From NCBI RefSeq assembly GCF_030651185.1, contig NZ_JAUSCJ010000013.1, positions 186,001 to 250,000 of the forward strand: a DNA stretch of 64,000 bases. Reading direction: 5' to 3'. Position 1 is the first letter of the stretch; each line of letters starts with the position of its first letter. A program made the translations under genes and the position numbers. Source of the stretch: Phenylobacterium sp. (GTDB taxonomy: Bacteria; Pseudomonadota; Alphaproteobacteria; Caulobacterales; Caulobacteraceae). Below, piece by piece: positions 1-8,584 of this stretch. The notes beneath the pieces were generated by a model. The model ran no database searches. It was not told the DNA's origin and saw only the letters and a program-made list of their open reading frames with translations.

Positions 1-392
1 GCGCGGACCAGATCGTGGTCGGAGATGGCGCGCGCGCCGAGGGTGACGCGGCCCGAAATCCGATGGCTGGTGAGCGCGCCGCCGCCCGTGGCGACCGTGA
101 CGCTCTGCACCTGGACGCCGGCCACATTCTCGGCCCGCTCCACGGCCTGGGCGATGGCGTCGGAGGCCTCGTCCAGGTTGACGATGGCGCCGCCGCGCAC
201 GCCGCGCGACTGCACATAGCCGACGCCGGCCGCCGTCAGGGTGCGGTCCGAACGGCGCACGCCGTCATGCTTCATGATGAAGCAGCTCACCTTGGACGCG
301 CCAAGGTCCACCGCGGCGATCACCGGCTGGCGGCCAAGCGCGGCCTTCAGCCCCTCGCGGCTCTCCTTGCGGTCCTCAACACGGGTCGCCAA
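1..392 (-). CDS. ftsA: Cell division protein FtsA, N-terminal part (cut by window edge)
   Basis: FtsA is an actin-like ATPase that tethers FtsZ to the membrane and recruits later divisome proteins. About 130 N-terminal residues are present, and the rest lies beyond base 1. The phosphate-1 loop of the actin fold is visible (VDLGASK, residues 28-34), followed by the start of the FtsA-specific 1C region (YVQSRGVRGG) and an ATGGG motif. No in-frame ATG lies near the ftsQ stop. I chose the TTG at 392-390 because a purine-rich AGGAAGAGGG lies just upstream. The gene starts 17 bases after ftsQ ends, as in other dcw clusters. Confidence 0.93.
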   Translation of the reverse strand, partial: MATRVEDRKESREGLKAALGRQPVIAAVDLGASKVSCFIMKHDGVRRSDRTLTAAGVGYVQSRGVRGGAIVNLDEASDAIAQAVERAENVAGVQVQSVTVATGGGALTSHRISGRVTLGARAISDHDLVR

Positions 393-409
393 CTCGCCTG
401 CCCTCTTCC

Positions 410-1321
410 TTAAACGCCGTTCGCGACGAGTTGCCCGGGAAGGGCCCCGTCGCGCGGCCGCACCGCCACCACGCTCGGATCACGCAGATCGATCCGCTCG
501 AAACCCAGTTCCAGGATGCGCTGGCTCTGATCCAGCTGCTCCAGTTTTATCAGGGCGCCGTCTTCGTCCACCGCCGGCAATTGCACCAGCGAGCCGTCCT
601 TCAGCCGCAGGTCCCAGCGGCGGTTGTCCACCCGCACCAGGGCCTCGATCCGCTCCATCAGGCGCGGGCGGGCCGCGACCTCCGGCAGGATCTGGGCGGC
701 GTATTCATTGGCCCCCTCGCCGACGATCAGCGGCAGGGTGGGAAACTTGTCGGACCGGGCCTCGGGAATGATCCGGCCATGGTCGTCGATCACATGGCTC
801 TGGCCGCCGTGCTGCCAGACGGCCAGTTGCTTGCGCTCGACCACCGCCAGGACCAGCGTGTCGGGCAGCAGGCGCACGATGCGGGCTTCCTTCACCCAGC
901 CCACCGCCTCGATGCGCTGGCGCAGGGCCTCAAGGTCCAGGCCCAGCAGCGGCTGATCCTTGTAGACGCCGGCGGCGGCCAGGATGTCGGCGGTGGCCAT
1001 GGCCGAGGCGCCCTGGACGTGCACAGCCTTCAGCCGGAAGCCGAGGTGGGCGAACTGGCCGCCCACGCCGCTGTTGATCGATTCGGATAACTTGTGGGCG
1101 CGGTCGCCGGTGGCCAGCGTGGCGATGAGCGCGATCACCAGCACACCGGCCGCCCCGATCAGGGCATGTTGTGGAGAGAGGCCGACACCGCGGGCGGCGC
1201 CCAGCTTCGCGGGGGCGTACCCCGCAGGCGCCTTGGCCTGGGAGCGAGACTTGGAGCCAGCGGGCTTTCTAGCCCGGGGTTTCGCCGAAACTCGCGATCC
1301 CCCCCGCAGCGCCGCGGGCAT
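410..1321 (-). CDS. ftsQ: Cell division protein FtsQ
   Basis: FtsQ is the bitopic divisome protein that connects FtsA and early proteins to the FtsL/FtsB and FtsW/FtsI complexes. The 303-residue product has a basic, Ala/Lys/Arg-rich cytoplasmic tail, one membrane helix at about residues 54-71, and a periplasmic POTRA domain beginning near residue 94, followed by the beta domain. The ATG at 1321 is preceded by GGAGGA with 6 bases of spacing, so this start is preferred to one 12 codons upstream. The start lies 53 bases inside the 3' end of ddl, which suggests translational coupling. Confidence 0.95.
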   Translation of the reverse strand: MPAALRGGSRVSAKPRARKPAGSKSRSQAKAPAGYAPAKLGAARGVGLSPQHALIGAAGVLVIALIATLATGDRAHKLSESINSGVGGQFAHLGFRLKAVHVQGASAMATADILAAAGVYKDQPLLGLDLEALRQRIEAVGWVKEARIVRLLPDTLVLAVVERKQLAVWQHGGQSHVIDDHGRIIPEARSDKFPTLPLIVGEGANEYAAQILPEVAARPRLMERIEALVRVDNRRWDLRLKDGSLVQLPAVDEDGALIKLEQLDQSQRILELGFERIDLRDPSVVAVRPRDGALPGQLVANGV

Positions 1322-2234
1322 AAGCGTCCTCCGTGATCCAAAGCACCAGGTTGTCAAAGTCCACGCCCTTCAGCGCCGCTTGCTCGGGGACGAGCGAAGT
1401 CGGCGTCATGCCGGGTTGGGTGTTGACCTCTAGAAGGACCAGAATGTCGTTAATGTCGTCATAACGAAGATCAGATCGGGTAACCCCGCGACAACCAAGC
1501 GCGGCATGGGCGCGCTCGGCCAGCTCCATGGCTTTCTCCAGGGTTTTCAACGGAATTCGGGCTGGCAGGATGTGCTCCGACCCCCCGTCGCCGTACTTGG
1601 CCTCGTAGTCATAAAAACCCGATTTGGGCACAATGTCGGTGACGGTCAGGGCCTTGCCGTCCATCACGGCCACGGCGAGCTCCTTGCCGCGGATATAGGG
1701 CTCGATCATCACCTCTTCGCCGAAGGTCCATTCGGGCGAGATGATGTCCTGCGGTGGCCGGTTGGCGCCGTCCAGGACGATGAAGACGCCGACGGAGGAC
1801 CCCTCCGCATTGGGCTTCACCACATAGGGCGGCGGCATCACATGTTCGGCGGCGGCCTCGAAGCGGTTGAACAGCCCCCCGCCGGGCACGGTCACCCCGG
1901 CGGCGGCCAGCACCGCCTTGGACTTGGCCTTGTCCATGGCCAGGGCCGAGGCCAGCACGCCCGAGTGGGTGTAGGGCAGGTTCAGGGTCTCCAGCACCCC
2001 TTGCACGCAGCCGTCCTCCCCCCACTCCCCGTGCAGGGCGTTGAAGCAGACGTCGGGCTTCAGCTTGGTGAGCACCTGGGCCAGGTCGCGGCCGGCGTCC
2101 ACGCGGGTGACCTTGGCGCCGAGGCGCTCCAGGGCGTCGCCGCACTCGCGGCCCGAGACCAGGCTGACGTCACGTTCGGAGGACAGGCCGCCCAGCAGCA
2201 GGGCGACATGGCGGCCGGAAAGGGGTTGGCTCAC
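1269..2234 (-). CDS. ddl: D-alanine--D-alanine ligase
   Basis: This ATP-grasp ligase makes D-Ala-D-Ala for the MurF reaction in the cytoplasm. The 321 residues show the N-terminal [10 protein letters not shown] loop (15-24), HGEWGEDG (68-75), the ATP-grasp lysine segment [13 protein letters not shown] (138-150) and the C-terminal EVNTQPGMT metal/substrate motif. All are typical of a DdlB-type enzyme. The GTG start at 2234 overlaps the stop of the upstream M28 peptidase gene as GTGA, so ddl seems to be translated by coupling from that gene rather than from murB as in compact dcw clusters. Its 3' end overlaps ftsQ. Confidence 0.96.
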   Translation of the reverse strand: MSQPLSGRHVALLLGGLSSERDVSLVSGRECGDALERLGAKVTRVDAGRDLAQVLTKLKPDVCFNALHGEWGEDGCVQGVLETLNLPYTHSGVLASALAMDKAKSKAVLAAAGVTVPGGGLFNRFEAAAEHVMPPPYVVKPNAEGSSVGVFIVLDGANRPPQDIISPEWTFGEEVMIEPYIRGKELAVAVMDGKALTVTDIVPKSGFYDYEAKYGDGGSEHILPARIPLKTLEKAMELAERAHAALGCRGVTRSDLRYDDINDILVLLEVNTQPGMTPTSLVPEQAALKGVDFDNLVLWITEDAYARGAAGGIASFGETPG

Positions 2235-3610
2235 TTGGCCTCCGTGGCGAGCTTGCGGAAATCGATGTCGCTGTCGGCGACGGTGTAGAGGAAGGCTGTC
2301 CAGACCGCCACGTTCTGCGCCAGCTCCCTGGGGTCAATCTTGTCCAGGGTGTCGTCCTGGGCGTGGTGCAGGTCGAAGTAGCGGCTGGCGTCCTGGCGCA
2401 GATCAACCACCGGCGCCCCGAGGCGCACCATTGGCCCCACGTCGGCCCCGCCCGAGCGGCTGTCGGTGCGCGAGACGATGACCTTCAGGGGCGCCACCGC
2501 CTTGGCGAAGGCGGCCATCTCCGCGGTGGCGCGGCTACCCTTGGGCAGGTCGGCCGACCAGATGGCGCCGGCCCCGCTGTCGCTCTCGCCCACCAGCACG
2601 ATCTTGCCGATCTCGTCCTTGTGAGCCGCGGCATAGGCCGTGCCGCTGCCGCCCTGCTCCTCGGAGCCGAACATCACCACGCGGATCGTCCGGCGCGGCC
2701 CCTTGGGCAGCCCCGCGATCACCTTGGCCGCACCGGTCACGATGGCCACGCCGGCGGCGTCGTCCACGGCGCCCGTGCCGACGTCCCAGCTGTCCAGGTG
2801 GCCGCCGATCACCAGCACCTCGTCGGGCTTCTCGCGGCCGACGATCTCGCCGGATATGTTCCAGGCCTGGGCCTTGGGATTGAAGCTCGAGGCCATCTCC
2901 AGCCGCACCTTCACCGGCTTGCCGCGGGCGGCCATGCGGTCCAGCAGCTCGGCGTCGACGGTGGAAAGGGCCGCGGCCGGGATGCCAGCGGGGCTGGCCC
3001 CGCCGGTGTGCGGCAGCCGGGTGTCGTCGGTGGAGAGCGAGCGGACCAGATAGCCCACGGCCCCGCGCTTGGCGGCCTCGAGCGCGCCGGAGGTGCGCTG
3101 GGCGTTGACGGCGCCGTAGCCGGAACCGTCCTGGGTGCGGGTCATCGGCTGGGTGACCACGGCGATCTTGCCGGCGAGCGATCCCACCGGGCGGGCCAGC
3201 AGGTCGGCATAGGTGGAGAAAACCACGATCTCGGCCTCCAGGCCGCCGGGCGGGGTCGGCGAGGAGCCGCCCAGGCCCAGGATGTGCAGCGGCTGCGGCC
3301 AGGGCGACAGCACCGAGGCGCTCTCTGGCCCCCGCGACCAGGCGCCGGTCTCGAAGCTCTCGACCTTCACATTGGAAAAGCCCAGGCGCTTGAAGGTCTC
3401 GACGCTCCAGTCCTTGGCCCGGGCCATGGCCGGCGAGCCCACCGGGCGGGCGCCGACCTCGGTGGTCAGGCTCTCCAGGACGTCCCAGGCGGTGGGGTCG
3501 GCCAGGGCCTTGTCGCGCAGGCTGGCGGCCGTGGCGGCGAGGTCGGCGGCCTGGGCCGGGAGGGCGGTGAGCAGGGCGACCGAGGCGGCCGCGATCAGCA
3601 GGGTTCTCAT
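2231..3610 (-). CDS. Secreted M28-family zinc aminopeptidase/carboxypeptidase
   Basis: This is a 459-residue metallopeptidase with an N-terminal Sec signal peptide (cleavage expected near AQA-AD, residue 21), so it probably acts in the periplasm. Zinc ligands of family M28 are visible: GGHLDSWD, a DDAAG aspartate, SEEQGGSG with the catalytic glutamate, a GGADVGP aspartate and the C-terminal FDLHHAQDD histidine. The layout resembles carboxypeptidase Q-like M28 proteins with a PA insert. I chose the ATG at 3610 because it begins the signal peptide; the longer reading frame adds a Pro/Arg-rich stretch. The stop overlaps the ddl start (GTGA). The substrate is unknown, and a role in peptide recycling is only suggested by context. 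Confidence 0.9.
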   Translation of the reverse strand: MRTLLIAAASVALLTALPAQAADLAATAASLRDKALADPTAWDVLESLTTEVGARPVGSPAMARAKDWSVETFKRLGFSNVKVESFETGAWSRGPESASVLSPWPQPLHILGLGGSSPTPPGGLEAEIVVFSTYADLLARPVGSLAGKIAVVTQPMTRTQDGSGYGAVNAQRTSGALEAAKRGAVGYLVRSLSTDDTRLPHTGGASPAGIPAAALSTVDAELLDRMAARGKPVKVRLEMASSFNPKAQAWNISGEIVGREKPDEVLVIGGHLDSWDVGTGAVDDAAGVAIVTGAAKVIAGLPKGPRRTIRVVMFGSEEQGGSGTAYAAAHKDEIGKIVLVGESDSGAGAIWSADLPKGSRATAEMAAFAKAVAPLKVIVSRTDSRSGGADVGPMVRLGAPVVDLRQDASRYFDLHHAQDDTLDKIDPRELAQNVAVWTAFLYTVADSDIDFRKLATEAK

Positions 3611-3808
3611 GCCTCGGCGGTGCGACAGGTGGGGCGGAGAGTCAAGCCGGGCGCCCCGCAACACATGTTGGTCGGCCTGGAGGGAGGAGACAGCCTTCTA
3701 CGCACCGTCCGGCGACCGTCAGGCGTTGTGGCGCAAGGGGTTGGGGCCGCCACGGCGCGCCGACGAAGGCCGACATGTGACCGTCAGGGTGTCACGCTTC
3801 CACGCCCG

Positions 3809-4597
3809 TCAGGACCTCAGGAAGGCTTGGACGGCCGCCAGATAGTCGGGGAAGTTCTCCCGGCGGGTGTTGTGGCCGGCGCCCGCGATCTCCACCGTCA
3901 CGATGTTGGAGTTGAGCGCGCGGGCCTCCTCCGCGATCGCCGGGCTGACCAGGCCGGCTTGCGCGCTGACGCCGTGGACCAGCAGGGTGGGCGCGGTGAT
4001 CGCCGTGAGGGTCTCCTGCCAGGGCCGGCTGTAGACCGGCATGGCCTGCGGATCGACCTGGTGCTTGGCCGCCGCCCAGGCGGGGAAATCGTCGTCATGC
4101 CAAAGCGGCGACTGCGCCCTGCCCATGGCGATCAGCTCGGGCTCCGACATCGCGCGAAAGCCCTCCACCTGCTGGCGGAACTTCCCGGCGCGCCGTTCGG
4201 CCGCCGCGGCGTCGATCAGCGGCAGGAAGGGCGGATCCTCCAGGACGACCTTCGACACCTTGTCCGGATGGGCGTTGGCATAGGCCGCCGTGGCGCGGGC
4301 GCCGACCGAGTGGCCCATGACGATCGGGCGGACCAGGCCCAGTTGCTGAATCGCCTGGGCGATATCCTGCGCCGGGTCATGGCCGCCAGCCGGGATCGGG
4401 GAGCTGTCGCCGTGGCCGCGGGCGTCCAGCATGATGATGTCGAACTCGGGCGCCAGGCCCTCGGCCAGCCGCCGCCAGCACAGGCCGTTGTCGGTCAGGC
4501 CGTGGGACAGGACCACCACCGGCCCCTCCCCGCCTGTCCGGTGATAGGCCAGATGGCCGCCGGAGACCTCGACCCGACCCGAGGCCCAGGCGCTCAC
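3809..4597 (-). CDS. Alpha/beta-fold hydrolase
   Basis: This 262-residue alpha/beta hydrolase has the oxyanion HG motif (LSHGLTDNG), LDARGHGDS, the nucleophile elbow GHSVG and a C-terminal GAGHNTRRENF containing the likely catalytic histidine. There is no signal peptide, so it is cytoplasmic. It is the third gene of a tight minus-strand operon behind a PhyH-type dioxygenase and an aldo/keto reductase. Its GTG start at 4597 overlaps the reductase stop as GTGA. The set looks catabolic or tailoring, and the substrate cannot be read from the sequence. Confidence 0.88.
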   Translation of the reverse strand: MSAWASGRVEVSGGHLAYHRTGGEGPVVVLSHGLTDNGLCWRRLAEGLAPEFDIIMLDARGHGDSSPIPAGGHDPAQDIAQAIQQLGLVRPIVMGHSVGARATAAYANAHPDKVSKVVLEDPPFLPLIDAAAAERRAGKFRQQVEGFRAMSEPELIAMGRAQSPLWHDDDFPAWAAAKHQVDPQAMPVYSRPWQETLTAITAPTLLVHGVSAQAGLVSPAIAEEARALNSNIVTVEIAGAGHNTRRENFPDYLAAVQAFLRS

Positions 4598-5553
4598 CAG
4601 GCGTAGGCCTCGGGCGCCGGACCCACGGCCGGGAAGATGGCGTCGATCTTCGCCAGCACCTCGGCGCCCAGCTGGATATCGGGCGCGTGCAGCACCGAGG
4701 TCAGTTGCTCCAGGCTGCCCGGCCCGATGATCGCCGAGGTCATCCCCGGCTGATGCAGCAGCCAGGCGAGCGCCACCGCGCTCTGCGTCTCCCCCAGATC
4801 GGCGCAGAGGCCGGCGAAGCGGGAGAGCTGGTCGGCCCGGGCGGCGGCGGCGCGTTTCATGTCGTCGGTCTGGCGGCGTCCGGTCTCGGCGGCGGCCTTG
4901 CCGGCCAGCAGGCCGCCGGCCAGGGGGCTCCAGGCGATGACCCCCACCCCGTACTCGCGGCAGGCGGGCAGCACCTCCAGCTCGGCGCGGCGTTCGATCA
5001 GGTTGTAAAGGCTCTGCTCCGAGACCAGACCCAGGCGGCTCCCGGCCTTCTCGTTGAGCTGGGCGATCTTCCAGCCGGGGAAGTTGCTGGAGCCGACATA
5101 GGTGATCTTGCCCTGGGCGATCAGCCGGTCCATCGCCTGCCAGATCTCCTCCGCCGGCGCCAAACGGTCGATGTGGTGCATCTGGTAGAGATCGATGTGG
5201 TCGACCTGCAGCCGCTTCAGGCTGGCGTCGCAGGCCATCTGGATGTGGCGCGCCGACAGGCCCCGGTCGTTGATGTCGTCGGACATCGGCTCATGGACCT
5301 TGGTGGCCAGCACGATCCGGTCGCGGCGGCCCCGGTCCTGGGCCAGCCACTTGCCCAGGATCGTCTCGGTGGTCCCGACGCCGAGGCGGCCGCCGTACTG
5401 GTTGGCGGTGTCGATGAAGTTGATCCCCGCCTCCACCGCCGCGCTGAGGATCGCGGCGGACTCCGCCGGCGAGCTGCGCGGGCCGAAGTTCATGGTGCCG
5501 AGGCAGAGCTGACTGACCTTCAGGGCCGAGCGGCCAAGCTGGCGATAGTTCAT
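4594..5553 (-). CDS. Aldo/keto reductase
   Basis: This 319-residue NADPH-dependent oxidoreductase of the aldo/keto reductase superfamily has the YajO/Tas-like layout. Visible motifs are the N-terminal LGRSALKVSQLCLGTMNFG, the FIDTANQYG block with catalytic Asp and Tyr, the LATKV lysine, MHHID with the histidine, and a GSSNF segment. The ATG at 5553 overlaps the stop of the PhyH gene (ATGA), and the stop overlaps the next hydrolase. A longer frame upstream is only the shadow of the PhyH gene. The substrate is not known. Confidence 0.92.
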   Translation of the reverse strand: MNYRQLGRSALKVSQLCLGTMNFGPRSSPAESAAILSAAVEAGINFIDTANQYGGRLGVGTTETILGKWLAQDRGRRDRIVLATKVHEPMSDDINDRGLSARHIQMACDASLKRLQVDHIDLYQMHHIDRLAPAEEIWQAMDRLIAQGKITYVGSSNFPGWKIAQLNEKAGSRLGLVSEQSLYNLIERRAELEVLPACREYGVGVIAWSPLAGGLLAGKAAAETGRRQTDDMKRAAAARADQLSRFAGLCADLGETQSAVALAWLLHQPGMTSAIIGPGSLEQLTSVLHAPDIQLGAEVLAKIDAIFPAVGPAPEAYAW

Positions 5554-6512
5554 GGCGCCCGCAGGGTAGGGCCGGTGACCAGGGTCTCGCTGGAGTCGGC
5601 GACACAGTGCCGGACCAGCTTCTGAGCCTGCTCCGACAGCTTGCGATAGTCGGCGTAGCTGATGCCCGGCACGATCGGCTCGCGGAACCAGGGGGCGTAG
5701 AATTCCAGGTTGGGGATCGCCCGCATGTGGTCGGAGACGTTGGGGGTGCCGCCGTGCCAGGCCCGCACGTCGCGGACCATGATGGCGCCGGCCGGCGCCG
5801 GGCAGACGGTGCTGAGCCGCATCCACTCCGGCTCATCCTCCAGGCGCGGGATGCGCACGCGCGAATGCTGGGTGCCGGGGATCTGGCGGGTCGGTCCGTT
5901 CAGCTTGGTGACGTCCTGGGGCAGGAAGTTCACGCAGAGATAGGGGCAAGGGAGGTCGCGTATCGTCACCTGGCCGCGCGGGTCGTGATAGGCGCTGAAG
6001 GGGGTGCGCCCGCCCGGCCGCCAGTCGTTCACGTCGGAATGCAGCGGCTGGTACTCCACCGCGCCCGGCAGGCAGAAGTCGCCGCTGGCGGCGCGCAGCA
6101 CGTAGTCGGGGCTCTCGAAGATGGCGGTGACGATCTCGGTCACCGCCGGGATTTCCAGCAGCATCTGCCACTCGGGGCGGTGCAGCTGGCTGCGGGTCAG
6201 GCTGCTGCCGCCGAAGGAGTAGCGGTGCGAGCCGCGATTGCCGGCGCGGTCGCCGTCGAGGCTGAGGATCTCGCGGGCCACGGCGTTGCAGCCCTCGGCC
6301 AGGAACCCCGTCTGTTCGTCGTTCAGCACATTGGCGATCACCACGAAGCCGTCGCGGCGGAACAGGTTCACCGCGTGCTCGGTGTCGCCGGGCTCCAGGA
6401 TATCCAGGCCACGGATGCCGTTGTTGGCCTCGAGATAGCTGCGCAGGGCGAGGATTTCCGGGGTGTCCATCTCTCGATGGGTCCAGGCTTCGGGCTGAAT
6501 GGGCTTGTTCAT
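5550..6512 (-). CDS. Phytanoyl-CoA dioxygenase (PhyH) family protein
   Basis: This is an Fe(II)/2-oxoglutarate-dependent oxygenase of the PhyH family (about 320 residues). The iron ligands are visible as HSD (158-160) and the distal histidine in RAWHGG (253), with the 2-oxoglutarate-binding arginine expected a few residues on. Its first helices include the typical FRRDGFVVIANVL segment. The ATG at 6512 has GGTGGAG about 8 bases upstream; ATG 6521 is an alternative. It is the first gene of an overlapped operon with an aldo/keto reductase and an alpha/beta hydrolase, so a hydroxylation-reduction-hydrolysis sequence on one substrate is plausible but inferred. Confidence 0.9.
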   Translation of the reverse strand: MNKPIQPEAWTHREMDTPEILALRSYLEANNGIRGLDILEPGDTEHAVNLFRRDGFVVIANVLNDEQTGFLAEGCNAVAREILSLDGDRAGNRGSHRYSFGGSSLTRSQLHRPEWQMLLEIPAVTEIVTAIFESPDYVLRAASGDFCLPGAVEYQPLHSDVNDWRPGGRTPFSAYHDPRGQVTIRDLPCPYLCVNFLPQDVTKLNGPTRQIPGTQHSRVRIPRLEDEPEWMRLSTVCPAPAGAIMVRDVRAWHGGTPNVSDHMRAIPNLEFYAPWFREPIVPGISYADYRKLSEQAQKLVRHCVADSSETLVTGPTLRAP

Positions 6513-6708
6513 CTCGGACATCTCCACCCTGGTCGCCGGCCTGGGGCCGATCTCGTAGGCCGCGATCATCGCGGGCGCCGCTACGGTAGGCAATAGTATG
6601 TTTTAATGCGCAGCTTCGGCTGCAGGACGCCCGGCCTGACGACGGCTGGATCCGCATCGAATTCCAGGGGCGACCGGAATTCCGAAATACGGCCGGCTAT
6701 GCACCCTT

Positions 6709-6827
6709 CGTCATCCCCGGGCTTGTCCCGGGGACCCATGATCTCCGGCGCGACACAGGTCGTGCGGCGCGGGATCCTTGCTGAACTTCGGAGATCATGG
6801 GTGGCCGGGACAAGCCCGGCCATGACG
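6709..6827. repeat. Dispersed palindromic intergenic repeat
   Basis: Two arms of about 39 bases (6709-6747 and 6789-6827) are near-perfect reverse complements, containing CCCGGGCTTGTCCCGGG on one side and its partner with GGCCGGGACAAGCCCGGCC on the other. Reading through it gives peptides of the GLVPATHD / DKPGDDE type, which recur in spurious ORFs from repeats in many alphaproteobacteria. I therefore treat it as a REP-like element, not as a gene. The surrounding 6513-6941 contains nothing else I can support. Confidence 0.8.
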
Positions 6828-6941
6828 AGCTGAGATTATGAGCTGGCGGCGGAAACGTCCGTTTCCGGTCAGCCCTTCAATGGCCGCTCACGACCCGTTG
6901 CGGAAGTTGCCGCAGTTGCCCCTGTCCGGCATCCTCTGTGG

Positions 6942-7181
6942 ATGAACCAACTTTCGCCCGCGTTCACTTGGAACGACATCGTTGAAGCCGTGGAAGATGC
7001 CCCTTCGCATCTCCGACCGGGCAGTCGGGCTTGGATCGTTGGAATCTCCTCCCCGAGCGAGCGATCCGGGTCTTACTTGGCAGAGCATCCGGCAGGGTAT
7101 GTTTACACTATCGAGTTTGAGGATGGTTCGTCCGTCGACGCGCCGGAGGCCGGATTGAAGCTGCACGACAAGGGCAGCTAA
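6942..7181 (+). CDS. Small hypothetical protein
   Basis: This 79-codon plus-strand ORF encodes an acidic, soluble protein with no signal peptide. It contains GSRAWIVGI, a Tyr-rich turn and a VYTIEFEDGSS strand pair, which together suggest a small SH3-like beta-barrel. I do not recognise the family. Codon use is less biased than that of its neighbours and there is no convincing Shine-Dalgarno sequence, so it may be a recent arrival. It lies between a palindromic repeat and a MITE-like element. Confidence 0.5.
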   Translation: MNQLSPAFTWNDIVEAVEDAPSHLRPGSRAWIVGISSPSERSGSYLAEHPAGYVYTIEFEDGSSVDAPEAGLKLHDKGS

Positions 7182-7228
7182 CCACCCTTCTCAGACATCG
7201 CCAGAGTCCGGTTTGGGGCGATCTCGGG

Positions 7229-7348
7229 GTTACGGTGACACTGTAGAAATCCAATGTCCCTAACGCGCCTCGCTCCGGCCACGGGGCTCCGAGCGGAAAG
7301 CATTCCCCGACGATGGGACTGAGCGGTGTCATACAGTGTCACCGTAAC
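7229..7348. mobile_element. MITE-like element, copy 1
   Basis: A 120-bp sequence has perfect 17-bp terminal inverted repeats: GTTACGGTGACACTGTA at 7229-7245 and its reverse complement at 7332-7348. The interior is nearly identical to a second copy at 8416-8530. It encodes no transposase, so it would be a non-autonomous element. I see no clear target-site duplication. The two copies are in the same orientation and bracket one plus-strand hydrolase gene. Confidence 0.8.
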
Positions 7349-7440
7349 TTCACCCTTGCCAGCCGTTGGCGGCGCCCCTCCCGCAAGGTGGTCGATCATT
7401 GAAGATCGACGGACTCAGTGGTCGGAACTAGGCTTTGCAC

Positions 7441-8406
7441 ATGCTGCTCAAGGTCTTGCGTGTCGCCGTTTCCCTGCTGGCCATCACAATCGTCGGGTGG
7501 GGCACGATCGCGGTTGCGGCCGAGGTGATCAGCCGGTCCAAGCCGCCGCGGGGCCGGATGGTCGACGTGGGCGGGCACGAACTGCGGCTGGTCTGTGAAG
7601 GCCCCAAGTCCGAACGTCCGGTCGTCTGGATGGAGGCCGGCGCGTTCAGCGGGGCTGCGGATTTCGCGGCGATCCAGCAGAAGCTGACCGCCAAAGGCTA
7701 CCGCTCCTGCGCCTACGACCGGGCCGGCATGGGGTATTCGCAGGCGGGTCCCCGGCCGCGCGATGGGAACGCCATCGTCGGCGACCTTAAGGGCTTGATG
7801 GCCGCTTCGGGAGAGGCCGGACCCTATGTGCTGATGGGGCACTCCATGGCCGGCCTGTATCTGCACCAGTTCGCGGCGCAGAATCCCGATCAGGTGGTCG
7901 GGCTGGTGCTGCTGGACGCGGTGACGCCAGAGCTTTTGCAGGCGCCCGGGGTCGGGGGGTTCGCCGATCGGATGCACGACATCGCGCGGCTGGGATCGGT
8001 CGCCGGAACGCTTGGCCTGACCAAGCCGCTCTACTGGTGGGGCGACCGCATCGGCCTGCCGCCACGGGGCAAGGCGGAGAAACGGCGCGGCTTTGTTTCC
8101 GGCCGCCAGAGCCGCACGGCCTACGCCGAGGTGCAGATGTGGCGCACCGCGGGCGAGCAGGCCGCGGCGGCAGGTTCCCTATCCCCCCAGTGGCCGGTTG
8201 CGGTGATCACCGCCGGGCCGTCAGCCAGGGGCTCGGCCTGGGGCGAACTGCGCCAGGCGCCGGCGCGGCGGTCCGCCGCGCCCATGGTCGAAGCGATCGC
8301 CGGCGCGAACCACAGGACCATGCTGGGGCTGGTCCACGGCGACCGTGCGGTAGCGGGCGTGGAGCATGTGGTGAAGGCGGAACGCCGAAGCTCCGGCAAT
8401 CCCTGA
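7441..8406 (+). CDS. Alpha/beta hydrolase, membrane-anchored
   Basis: This alpha/beta hydrolase of about 321 residues has an N-terminal hydrophobic helix (residues about 4-28) that could be an anchor or an uncleaved signal. Motifs include the YDRAGMGYS strand, the nucleophile elbow GHSMAG and a terminal GANHRTM with the likely catalytic histidine. A TTG lies two codons upstream of the chosen ATG. It is on the opposite strand to the flanking dcw genes and is bracketed by the two MITE-like repeats; the second begins only 10 bases after the stop. That placement suggests insertion or rearrangement at this spot. Confidence 0.85.
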   Translation: MLLKVLRVAVSLLAITIVGWGTIAVAAEVISRSKPPRGRMVDVGGHELRLVCEGPKSERPVVWMEAGAFSGAADFAAIQQKLTAKGYRSCAYDRAGMGYSQAGPRPRDGNAIVGDLKGLMAASGEAGPYVLMGHSMAGLYLHQFAAQNPDQVVGLVLLDAVTPELLQAPGVGGFADRMHDIARLGSVAGTLGLTKPLYWWGDRIGLPPRGKAEKRRGFVSGRQSRTAYAEVQMWRTAGEQAAAAGSLSPQWPVAVITAGPSARGSAWGELRQAPARRSAAPMVEAIAGANHRTMLGLVHGDRAVAGVEHVVKAERRSSGNP

Positions 8407-8415
8407 AGTGCCGGG

Positions 8416-8530
8416 GTTACGGTGACACTGTATGAAGTACACTGTCCCTAACGCGCCTCGCTCCGGCCACGCGGCTCCAAGCGGAAAGCATTCCCCGACG
8501 ATGGGGCTGAGCGATCAGTGTCACTGTAAC
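8416..8530. mobile_element. MITE-like element, copy 2
   Basis: This 115-bp element closely matches copy 1 (7229-7348) in the same orientation. Its terminal repeats are GTTACGGTGACACTG at the left and CAGTGTCACTGTAAC at 8516-8530, one mismatch from a perfect pair. It lies just downstream of the hydrolase stop at 8406, so the paired ends could also act as a 3' RNA hairpin for that gene. Confidence 0.8.
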
Positions 8531-8584
8531 TCCCACTCGAATCTGGGGAATGGTGCTCCGCTCCCGTATTTGCGGCGGGTGTGT

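Noticed and set aside
2363..4606. 747-codon plus-strand reading frame
   Set aside because: It is antisense to three clear genes and its protein is a low-complexity Gly/Ala/His/Arg mixture typical of GC-rich shadow frames.
6581..6823. 80-codon minus-strand ORF starting MAGLVPATHDL
   Set aside because: Its sequence comes from the palindromic repeat, a known source of spurious ORFs.
6888..7166. 92-codon minus-strand ORF opposite the small plus-strand gene
   Set aside because: Composition is less protein-like and it has no ribosome binding site; at most one of the two can be real.
7229..8530. Composite transposon
   Set aside because: No transposase or target-site duplication is seen, so only MITE-like repeats are claimed.
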